A stretch of DNA of 5,327 bases from Chitinophagaceae bacterium (GTDB lineage: Bacteria > Bacteroidota > Bacteroidia > Chitinophagales > Chitinophagaceae), in assembly GCA_947463755.1 (NCBI GenBank), contig CANHUK010000162.1, positions 1 through 5,327 on the forward strand. The letters are read 5' to 3'. Position 1 is the stretch's first letter, and each line of letters begins with the position of its first letter. The translations under genes were made by a program, and so were the position numbers. Shown piece after piece: positions 1 through 5,327 of the stretch. Below the pieces are notes generated by a model that was not told the DNA's origin, made no database searches, and saw nothing but the letters and a program-made list of their open reading frames with translations.

Positions 1-221
1 AGCAGGCCGATCAGTCCATAGTAGTGATCTCCATGAAGATGCGAAATAAAAACATGGCCGATCTTGCTGCGACGGATCTTGTAGCGGTTCATCTGGATCT
101 GGGTGCCTTCTCCGCAATCAACGAGAAAAAGACGGTCTCCCGTTGTCACCACCTGTGCCGTGGGATGACGGTCGAACATGGGGAGTGCAGAATTATTACC
201 CAGGATGGTGACAGCCAGCAT
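1..221 (-). CDS. rnz: Ribonuclease Z (tRNase Z), N-terminal part, cut by window edge
   Basis: Endoribonuclease of the metallo-beta-lactamase fold that removes the 3' trailer from precursor tRNAs in the cytoplasm. The minus strand reads 73 codons from ATG at 221-219 to the window edge. The opening (LAVTILGNNSALP), the segment LFLVDCGEGTQIQM at residues 31-44 and the zinc-binding motif SHLHGDH at residues 60-66 (H61, H63, D65, H66) match the RNase Z family closely. This is about a quarter of the usual ~300 aa; the rest, including the remaining metal ligands and the exosite arm, lies left of the window. The start is well supported: there is an in-frame TGA about 30 bases upstream, no alternative start in between, and the family normally begins at this point. 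It follows the STAS gene by 28 bases in the same direction, so the two are probably co-transcribed. No clear Shine-Dalgarno sequence precedes it. Confidence 0.95.
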   Translation of the reverse strand, partial: MLAVTILGNNSALPMFDRHPTAQVVTTGDRLFLVDCGEGTQIQMNRYKIRRSKIGHVFISHLHGDHYYGLIGL

Positions 222-249
222 GCGTCCGGATCGTGATAGGGGTGAAGGT

Positions 250-618
250 TCAGTTCAGCAGCTCACGCTCGATCTCTTCCATTTGCACGATGTCCCAGGC
301 CTCGCTTTCGGTCCGGGTTAGGTTCATCTGATCCAGGATATCGAGTTCGTCCAGCTGTTTTTCAATTGCTTTGTCAAGGCAACAAACGACAAAAGAATGC
401 TGCATGTTGTAGGCCTTTTCCTGTTCAGCGAGCAGGTCCATGGCTACTTGCGGATCCAGGACCGTTACGGCGGACATGTCAATAATGACATTTGCATTGT
501 CCGGTGTGCGACAATTCCGGATGATTTCGGCCAATTCTACTGACATATTTGCAGTCAGCGGTCCTTGCGGAAGCCGGATGACATGGAATTTCTCCTTGGT
601 ATCAATTTTGACGTTCAT
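250..618 (-). CDS. Small STAS-domain protein, anti-sigma-factor-antagonist-like, without the usual phosphoserine
   Basis: A 122-aa protein consisting of one STAS domain. Visible landmarks are the first strand FHVIRLPQGPL (residues 11-21), the second core strand VIIDMSAVTVLD (44-55), a helix (58-70), the strand SFVVCCL (75-81) and the C-terminal helices ending in acidic MEEIERELLN. STAS proteins such as SpoIIAA act in partner-switching regulation, where a serine in a D-S-S-G-L motif is phosphorylated by an anti-sigma kinase. Here that site reads LDPQVAM (54-60), with proline at the serine position, so classic phospho-control is unlikely. I chose the ATG at 618-616 because the domain starts just after it. 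The frame stays open to a TTG at 723, but those extra 35 residues look unlike any STAS extension. The gene lies 28 bases upstream of rnz in the same direction, so a functional link is possible. Its target cannot be told from this window. Confidence 0.82.
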   Translation of the reverse strand: MNVKIDTKEKFHVIRLPQGPLTANMSVELAEIIRNCRTPDNANVIIDMSAVTVLDPQVAMDLLAEQEKAYNMQHSFVVCCLDKAIEKQLDELDILDQMNLTRTESEAWDIVQMEEIERELLN

Positions 619-720
619 GGAATGTAGTTTTGACACGGGATAGTGGTTGGTGCAAACGTTAAGGCGGATGCAAAAACCATGTATCTGACAGATGGTGATC
701 CCTGGCAGACAACCTAACGT

Positions 721-728
721 CAAATTTA
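721..728 (-). promoter_or_regulatory. Candidate -7 box for the STAS-rnz operon
   Basis: Read on the minus strand, this is TAAATTTG, an exact match to the Bacteroidota housekeeping -7 consensus TAnnTTTG. It would start transcription near position 714 and give a leader of roughly 95 bases before the STAS ATG. No good TTG -33 element stands at the expected ~19-base distance, so the call rests on the one box, its AT-rich setting and its position in the divergent gap. Confidence 0.35.
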
Positions 729-733
729 TTCGT

Positions 734-741
734 TATTATTG
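734..741 (+). promoter_or_regulatory. Weak candidate -7 box for clpC
   Basis: TATTATTG matches TAnnTTTG at all fixed positions but one, and lies 32 bases before the clpC ATG in the AT-rich part of the divergent gap. There is no TTG at the usual -33 distance. An AGAAGGA stretch at 746-752 resembles a Shine-Dalgarno sequence, but it is 21 bases from the ATG, too far for normal use. No CIRCE element is visible in the gap. Confidence 0.2.
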
Positions 742-773
742 TATCAGAAGGATTTTAAACAAACCTGAACCTC

Positions 774-3314
774 ATGGATAACAATTTTTCAGCCCAGGTT
801 AAGGAGATCATCTCCTTCAGCAGGGAAGAGGCATTGCGGTTGGGCAACGATTTCATAGGCACGGAGCATCTGCTGCTCGGGCTTATCCGGGAGGGCGACA
901 ACACCGCGATCAAGATACTCAAAAATCTAAATGTCGACCTGTACGAACTCCGCAAGGAGGTCGAGATGGCGGTCAAGGATAAGACAGGTAAGAATATCGC
1001 CAATATCAATAGTCTGCCGCTGACACGTCAGGCCGAGAAGGTCATCCGGGTAACTGTACTCGAGGCCAAGGCCCTGAAGAGTCCCACCGTGGAAACGGAA
1101 CACCTGATGCTGTCGATCCTCAAGAACAAGGAGAACATCGCCACGCAGATCCTCAACAATTTCGAGGTTGACTACGACCTGTTCCGCAACGAATTGGGTC
1201 TGGTCAAGAGCAACGATGTCCGCAGCGAGTTCCAGGAGGAGAATGATGATGATTTTGACGAGGAGAAGAAGGGATATCAGCAAAAGTCTAAGCAGGCTTC
1301 CGGGGCAGCTGCCAACAAGAGCAAGACGCCGGTGCTTGATAACTTTGGTCGCGACATCACCCGGCTCGCTGAGATGGGTTCGCTGGATCCCATCGTAGGC
1401 AGGGAAGAGGAGATCGAGCGGGTTTCTCAGATCCTTTCGCGTCGTAAGAAGAACAACCCGATCCTGATCGGCGAACCCGGTGTGGGTAAGACGGCCATTG
1501 TCGAGGGATTGGCCCTGCGCATCGTGCAGCGGAAGGTCTCCCGCGTGTTGTTCGATAAGCGGGTCGTGTCTCTGGACCTGGCTGCCCTGGTGGCCGGTAC
1601 CAAGTACCGCGGCCAGTTTGAGGAGCGCATGAAGGCGATCATGAACGAACTGGAGAAGAACCGGGATGTGATCCTGTTCATCGATGAGATACATACCATC
1701 GTCGGTGCTGGTGGCGCAAGCGGATCACTCGATGCCTCCAACATCTTCAAGCCGGCCCTGGCCCGAGGCGAACTGCAGTGCATTGGTGCATCTACGCTCG
1801 ACGAATACCGCATGTACATCGAGAAGGATGGCGCCCTGGACCGTCGCTTCCAGAAGGTGATGGTGGATCCCCCGAGTGTGGACGAGACCATCATGATCCT
1901 CAACAATATCAAGTCGAAATACGAGGATTATCATAACGTCAATTACGCTGATGACGCCATCGATGCCTGCGTGAAACTGAGCGACCGCTACATCACAGAC
2001 CGTCTGTTGCCCGACAAGGCCATTGACGTGATGGATGAGGTCGGTGCCCGGGTACACCTTAAGAATATCAACGTTCCGGATGAGATCATTGAACTCGAAC
2101 GTAAGATCGAGGACATCAAGCAGGAAAAGAACAAAGTCGTCAAGAGCCAGCGCTTCGAAGAAGCGGCTTCGCTGCGGGATACCGAAAAGCGTCTGCAGGA
2201 AGAGCTGGAGCGCGCCAAGCAACATTGGGAAGAGGAGAGCAAGCATAAGCGCTATCCCATCACCGAAGAGGCCATAGCCGAAGTCGTCAGCATGATGACG
2301 GGCATCCCCGTCAAGCGTATGGTACAGGCCGAAACCGAGAAACTCCGGAACATGTCCAATGATATGAATGGCATGGTGATCGGTCAGGAAGATGCCATCT
2401 CCAAAGTGGTACGCGCCATCCAGCGTAACCGTGTAGGCTTGAAAGATCCAAAGAAACCCATCGGCACCTTCATCTTCCTGGGCCCGACGGGCGTGGGTAA
2501 GACGGAGTTGGCACGGGCGATATCCCGCTACATGTTTGATTCCGAGGATTCCCTGATCCGGATCGACATGAGCGAATACATGGAGAAATTCACCGTGAGC
2601 CGCCTTATCGGGGCCCCTCCCGGTTATGTTGGATACGAGGAAGGAGGTCAGCTTACGGAAAAGGTCAGACGTAAGCCTTACAGTGTCATCCTGCTCGATG
2701 AGATCGAAAAAGCACATCCGGATATCTACAACATCCTCCTGCAAGTGCTTGATGATGGTTTGTTGACGGATGGCCTGGGTCGCAAGGTGGATTTCAAGAA
2801 CACCCTGATCATCATGACCTCCAATATTGGTGTCCGTCAGTTGAAGGACTTCGGCGATGGTGTTGGCTTTGCCACCAGCGCCCGGATGGCGAACTCAGAG
2901 GAGGCCAACAAGGCGGTCATCGAGAAAGCCCTGAAGCGGACCTTCTCTCCGGAATTCCTCAACCGGGTGGATGATGTCATCATCTTCAACACGCTGGAGC
3001 GGGAGCACATCTTCCGGATCATCGACATCCTGATGAAAGGTGTCATGAAGCGGTTGGTCAACCTGGGCTTCTCCCTCGAACTCACGGAAGAAGCAAAGAA
3101 CTTCATCGCCGACAAAGGATACGACCAGCAGTTTGGTGCGCGTCCGTTACACCGGGCCATCCAGAAATACCTTGAGGACCCCTTGGCCGAGGAGATCCTT
3201 GCCATGCAGATCAAGCAGGGAGACATTCTTGTAGCTGATCTCGACAAGGAGAATCAGAAGATCCACTTCACGCTGAAGGAAGGGCAGGCTCAGAAGGAGA
3301 CGACGGAGGTGTGA
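774..3314 (+). CDS. clpC: ClpC, Hsp100 AAA+ unfoldase, ATPase subunit of a Clp protease
   Basis: Hexameric cytoplasmic unfoldase that feeds proteins into ClpP. At 846 aa it is full length for ClpC. Domains in order: two Clp_N repeats (about 1-145); an acidic linker (EENDDDDFDEE, 155-165); D1 with Walker A GEPGVGKT (233-240), pore-loop Y278, Walker B ILFIDEIH (300-307) and the LDRRF arginine-finger region (355-359); a short UVR-like coiled-coil middle domain (about 445-490); D2 with Walker A GPTGVGKT (570-577), pore-loop GYVGYEEGG (617-625), Walker [12 protein letters not shown] (638-648), sensor-1 N684, arginine finger R731 in FLNR and sensor-2 R790 in GARPLHR. The VGF tripeptide at 697-699 fits the ClpP-docking loop. 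The short middle domain and the VGF loop favour ClpC over ClpB. The ATG follows an in-frame TAA at 756-758 and matches the family N-terminus. No ctsR, mcsA or mcsB, its partners in Bacillus, lies beside it; sua5 follows after 30 bases. Confidence 0.97.
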   Translation: MDNNFSAQVKEIISFSREEALRLGNDFIGTEHLLLGLIREGDNTAIKILKNLNVDLYELRKEVEMAVKDKTGKNIANINSLPLTRQAEKVIRVTVLEAKALKSPTVETEHLMLSILKNKENIATQILNNFEVDYDLFRNELGLVKSNDVRSEFQEENDDDFDEEKKGYQQKSKQASGAAANKSKTPVLDNFGRDITRLAEMGSLDPIVGREEEIERVSQILSRRKKNNPILIGEPGVGKTAIVEGLALRIVQRKVSRVLFDKRVVSLDLAALVAGTKYRGQFEERMKAIMNELEKNRDVILFIDEIHTIVGAGGASGSLDASNIFKPALARGELQCIGASTLDEYRMYIEKDGALDRRFQKVMVDPPSVDETIMILNNIKSKYEDYHNVNYADDAIDACVKLSDRYITDRLLPDKAIDVMDEVGARVHLKNINVPDEIIELERKIEDIKQEKNKVVKSQRFEEAASLRDTEKRLQEELERAKQHWEEESKHKRYPITEEAIAEVVSMMTGIPVKRMVQAETEKLRNMSNDMNGMVIGQEDAISKVVRAIQRNRVGLKDPKKPIGTFIFLGPTGVGKTELARAISRYMFDSEDSLIRIDMSEYMEKFTVSRLIGAPPGYVGYEEGGQLTEKVRRKPYSVILLDEIEKAHPDIYNILLQVLDDGLLTDGLGRKVDFKNTLIIMTSNIGVRQLKDFGDGVGFATSARMANSEEANKAVIEKALKRTFSPEFLNRVDDVIIFNTLEREHIFRIIDILMKGVMKRLVNLGFSLELTEEAKNFIADKGYDQQFGARPLHRAIQKYLEDPLAEEILAMQIKQGDILVADLDKENQKIHFTLKEGQAQKETTEV

Positions 3315-3344
3315 GTCTCTTCAATATTGTTCTCAGGTCGTGAA

Positions 3345-4316
3345 ATGGAAACCCTGATAGGCACAGATATTGACCATGCAGCGTCATTGTTGAGGCGTGG
3401 TGATGTCGTAGCCATTCCAACGGAAACGGTTTATGGACTGGCGGCGAATGCCCTGGATCCGGACGCTGTCTTGCGGATCTACGAAGCCAAGCACCGACCG
3501 AGGTTCAACCCGCTCATCCTGCACCTGCCCTCTGCGGAATCTTTCAATTTGTATGCCCGGGATATCCCGGAGGTCTGTCAATTGCTGGCGGAAGCATTCT
3601 CTCCGGGCCCGTTGACTTTTCTGTTGCCAAGGCGAGCAAACGTCCCGGATATCGTAACGGCCGGTAGTGACCTGGTGGCACTGCGCATCCCTCGTCATCC
3701 GGTGGCACTTGAACTCCTGTCTGGTCTTTCGTTTCCACTCGCGGCACCCAGTGCCAACCCCTCCGGATATGTAAGCCCCGTTACCGCCGGTCACGTGCTG
3801 CAGGGACTTGGTGGTCGCATTCCCTACATCCTCGACGGTGGACCTTGCACTGTCGGACTGGAGTCGACCATTGTCTCCTTTCCGGATGGCAACATCAGGA
3901 TCCATCGTTACGGTGCCGTCACGCCCGAGGATATCGAAAGGGTCACCCGGAAAGCGCCTGTAGAAGCCATCGGACAACAAAATGCTCCCGATGCCCCGGG
4001 TCAGCTGAAAAGCCACTATGCCCCGGTCCGTCCATTATACATGGGAGATGTACGGACCCTGCTGCGGCAACATGCCGGGAGACGGGTCGCGGTCATTTCT
4101 TTTCGGCATCGGTATGAGGATGCGGAACCTGATCTTTCGCTTGTTTTATCTCCGGGAGGCGACCTGCACGAGGCTGCCCGACATCTTTTCCAGGCCCTGC
4201 GCACCGCCGATCAGGCGGATGTCGACCTCATCCTTGCGGAGGTCTTCCCACCTGAGGGGCTCGGCTGGGCCATCAATGACCGGCTTTCCCGGGCACAGTT
4301 CGTCCACCGAACCTGA
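3345..4316 (+). CDS. sua5: L-threonylcarbamoyladenylate synthase, Sua5 type
   Basis: Makes threonylcarbamoyl-AMP from threonine, bicarbonate and ATP, the first step of the t6A modification at position 37 of ANN-decoding tRNAs. The 323-aa protein has the YrdC domain (about 10-195) followed by the Sua5 C-terminal domain (about 225-323). Active-site signatures are intact: IPTETVYGL (24-32), the KxR motif KHRPRFNPL (K49, R51), FSPGPLT (85-91), APSANPSG (134-141, with S136 and N138) and GLESTIV (171-177). The inter-domain motif PGQLKSHYAP (218-227) and the C-terminal EGLGWAINDRLSRA (304-317) are typical of the two-domain Sua5 rather than single-domain TsaC. I chose the ATG at 3345. A TTG at 3327 is in frame, but it would add only six residues that the family does not need. 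The gene is in the same frame as clpC, 30 bases downstream, and likely shares its transcript. Confidence 0.95.
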   Translation: METLIGTDIDHAASLLRRGDVVAIPTETVYGLAANALDPDAVLRIYEAKHRPRFNPLILHLPSAESFNLYARDIPEVCQLLAEAFSPGPLTFLLPRRANVPDIVTAGSDLVALRIPRHPVALELLSGLSFPLAAPSANPSGYVSPVTAGHVLQGLGGRIPYILDGGPCTVGLESTIVSFPDGNIRIHRYGAVTPEDIERVTRKAPVEAIGQQNAPDAPGQLKSHYAPVRPLYMGDVRTLLRQHAGRRVAVISFRHRYEDAEPDLSLVLSPGGDLHEAARHLFQALRTADQADVDLILAEVFPPEGLGWAINDRLSRAQFVHRT

Positions 4317-4375
4317 TCCTTTCCACACTTTCTACGGGGCATATGTTAAGATGCATGAAAGATTTGCATAAATAC

Positions 4376-4406
4376 TTGCAATTCTTGCACGATCGACATA
4401 TCTTTA
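4376..4406 (+). promoter_or_regulatory. Candidate promoter for the Sua5-like gene
   Basis: A TTG at 4376-4378 is followed after 20 bases by TATCTTTA at 4399-4406. This resembles the Bacteroidota pattern of a TTG -33 element and a TAnnTTTG -7 box, with one mismatch in the last base. It lies in the AT-rich middle of the 166-base gap after sua5 and would leave a leader of about 70 bases. The rest of that gap (4317-4482) shows no gene, no strong terminator and only scattered TTGCA repeats. Confidence 0.35.
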
Positions 4407-4482
4407 TGCTTATGGCGCATCGCTAACTAGGTGTTTGTTGCCAAGAATCCCGTATCCATTGTAATTTCCTAATATCCAAGCC

Positions 4483-5148
4483 ATGAATTATTCCTCTGGA
4501 ACAGATGTCCTGCGGGCCATCGCCTCACTGTGTGAGCGTGACGTGGTTGTCATACCCACCGAAACCAGTTATGTGCTTGCATGCAATGCACTGGATGAGG
4601 AAGCGGTTGCCAAGTTATCTGAGCTCACCTCTTCATTTCCCGAAACTATTCCTGAACTTTTTGTACCCGCCTTCGACCGCGCGTCGAGATTTGCGCGGAA
4701 TATCCCTGAAGTATATGGTCAGCTGGCCCAACGCTTCAGTCCCGGTCAACTCGGATACTTGTTGAAAGGCAGGTACATGATCTCCGAATCGATCACCGAT
4801 GCGGAGGGGCGGGTGGCTATTCGTGTACCGGCCCATCCGCTGACCTTGCAACTGCTGGGTCGCCTTGGTTTTCCGCTGGCGGTGGCTGCCATTCCCATGG
4901 AATCCGGTGTCAGCCACACGGCTCTTGAAGCTGCAAAAGTGGTAGGAGAATCCGTAGGCTATGTGCTTGATGGCGGTGCTTCAGCAGTGGGACGACCCGC
5001 CACCATCATCGGCATGCATGGTGATGCGCATGTTATCTATCGCACCGGCGCCGTTTCCCGCGAGAGTATCGAAGGGGAGATGACAGGACCAGTATTGATG
5101 CATATCGCGCCGATGGTTGCAGAACCTGTCAGGCTTTATGGTCGCTGA
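4483..5148 (+). CDS. Degenerate YrdC/Sua5-like paralog, probably catalytically inactive
   Basis: A 221-aa protein that aligns without a gap to the first ~133 residues of the adjacent Sua5; by hand I count 56 identities there (about 42%). Shared blocks include VIPTET (23-28), NALD (35-38), ARNIPEV (71-77), FSPG (85-88), RVPAHPL (114-120) and YVLDGG (160-165), so the YrdC fold is likely kept. The catalytic signatures are not: the KxR motif is replaced (T49, S51, within LTSSFPETIPEL), TVYGL becomes TSYVL, APSANPSG becomes roughly VAAIPMESG with S and N lost, and GLESTIV becomes GRPATII. The C-terminal Sua5 domain is missing; the protein ends at a worn remnant of the linker (GPVLMHIAP, then VRLYGR). 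The ATG is the first start after an in-frame TAA at 4462-4464. The open, well-formed frame argues for a working gene. Its function is unknown; threonylcarbamoyl-AMP synthesis is unlikely. A regulator or partner of Sua5, or a nucleotide or RNA binder, are guesses. Confidence 0.85.
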   Translation: MNYSSGTDVLRAIASLCERDVVVIPTETSYVLACNALDEEAVAKLSELTSSFPETIPELFVPAFDRASRFARNIPEVYGQLAQRFSPGQLGYLLKGRYMISESITDAEGRVAIRVPAHPLTLQLLGRLGFPLAVAAIPMESGVSHTALEAAKVVGESVGYVLDGGASAVGRPATIIGMHGDAHVIYRTGAVSRESIEGEMTGPVLMHIAPMVAEPVRLYGR

Positions 5149-5168
5149 CACCGATATTTGCCCCCCGA

Positions 5169-5327
5169 TCACCCATCCAACTCACTGAGCTCCAGCCAAC
5201 GGAGCTCTTTTTCATTTAGGAGGTTGTCGATCATGGCGACCCGCTCTGCCCGGGCCTGCATTTCCGGGAACGGGAGGCCAGGTTCGTTCAGGCTTTCCGT
5301 CAGGCTTTTCTTTTCCGATTCCAGGGA
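5169..5327 (-). CDS. ABC-F family ATPase, C-terminal 52 residues, cut by window edge
   Basis: The minus strand is open from the window edge to TGA at 5171-5169. It encodes a charged, coiled-coil-prone tail beginning SLESEKKSLTESLNEPGL and ending in NEKELRWLELSELDG. The spacing of the charged and leucine residues and the KELRWLELSEL ending are characteristic of the C-terminal extension of Uup-like ABC-F proteins, soluble twin-ATPase proteins that act on the ribosome or on nucleic acid and have no membrane domain. The two ATPase cassettes would lie right of the window, so the identification rests on the tail alone. The gene converges on the Sua5-like gene with 20 bases between stop codons. Confidence 0.72.
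   Translation of the reverse strand, partial: SLESEKKSLTESLNEPGLPFPEMQARAERVAMIDNLLNEKELRWLELSELDG
5187..5212 (+). terminator. Intrinsic terminator for the rightward genes, inside the ABC-F coding end
   Basis: GAGCTCC (5187-5193) and GGAGCTC (5201-5207) form a perfect 7-bp stem with a 7-base loop, followed directly by five T residues (5208-5212) and then CATTT. The T run is only on the plus-strand side, so it would end transcripts from the Sua5-like gene, whose stop codon is about 38 bases upstream. The stem is encoded by the two Glu-Leu codon pairs of the ABC-F tail. Confidence 0.6.

Noticed and set aside
619..723. N-terminal extension of the STAS protein from a TTG at 723
   Set aside because: The 35 added residues have no STAS character and would cover the probable leader. 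The ATG at 618 fits the domain boundary.
656..724. Spaced inverted repeats ACGTTA...TAACGT and TTTGAC...GTCAAA in the divergent gap as an operator
   Set aside because: Arms of 6 bases spaced 50-85 bases apart are expected by chance and do not form a compact operator.
619..773. CIRCE or CtsR heat-shock operator upstream of clpC
   Set aside because: No TTAGCACTC-N9-GAGTGCTAA and no tandem heptad repeat of the CtsR type was found in the gap.
927..1694. Long open frame on the minus strand opposite clpC
   Set aside because: It is antisense to the conserved ClpC N-domain and D1, has low-complexity leucine- and isoleucine-rich runs and no recognisable domain. It arises from codon bias in clpC.
1725..2744. 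Another long minus-strand open frame (339 codons) opposite clpC
   Set aside because: It mirrors the clpC codons, is rich in His, Asp and Phe without any family pattern, and lacks promoter or start context.
3327..3344. Alternative TTG start for sua5
   Set aside because: It adds only six residues. The ATG at 3345 gives the usual spacing to the IPTETVYGL motif.
4298..4312. GTTCG/CGAAC inverted repeat at the end of sua5 as a terminator
   Set aside because: The stem is only 5 bp, lies within the last codons, and no T run follows.
4351..4390. TTGCA repeats and an ATGCAT/TTGCAT pairing after sua5 as a regulatory repeat array
   Set aside because: Three 5-base copies with uneven spacing in AT-rich DNA are too weak to call.

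Overview
The window looks like a moderately GC-rich member of the Bacteroidota. The evidence is the style of the ClpC and ABC-F proteins, the pairing of a STAS protein with ribonuclease Z, the absence of convincing Shine-Dalgarno sequences before the starts, and promoter-like boxes close to the TAnnTTTG form used in that phylum. This assignment is inference from protein style and signals; there is no rRNA or other marker here. No tRNA, rRNA, CRISPR array, insertion sequence or phage gene is visible.

Layout, left to right. Two genes run leftward: the N-terminal 73 codons of ribonuclease Z (cut by the window edge) and, just upstream of it, a small STAS-domain protein. A divergent intergenic region of about 155 bases (619-773) separates them from a rightward group: clpC (846 aa, all AAA+ motifs intact), then 30 bases later a full-length Sua5-type L-threonylcarbamoyladenylate synthase (323 aa). 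After a 166-base gap with a promoter-like sequence comes a 221-aa gene that is clearly a relative of the Sua5 beside it but has lost the catalytic residues and nearly all of the C-terminal domain. It converges on the 3' end of an ABC-F ATPase gene (last 52 codons, minus strand), with only 20 bases between the two stop codons. A well-formed intrinsic terminator for the rightward genes lies inside the ABC-F coding sequence.

Functionally, the genes are mostly housekeeping: tRNA 3'-end maturation (RNase Z), ATP-driven unfolding for proteolysis (ClpC), the first step of t6A tRNA modification (Sua5) and a ribosome-associated ABC-F ATPase. RNA metabolism and translation quality are a loose common theme. 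The most noteworthy object is the degenerate Sua5 paralog at 4483-5148. Its fold-defining segments are conserved but its active site is gone, which suggests a repurposed non-enzymatic protein that automatic annotation would probably mislabel as a second threonylcarbamoyl-AMP synthase. The second is the STAS protein, which lacks the usual phosphorylatable serine.
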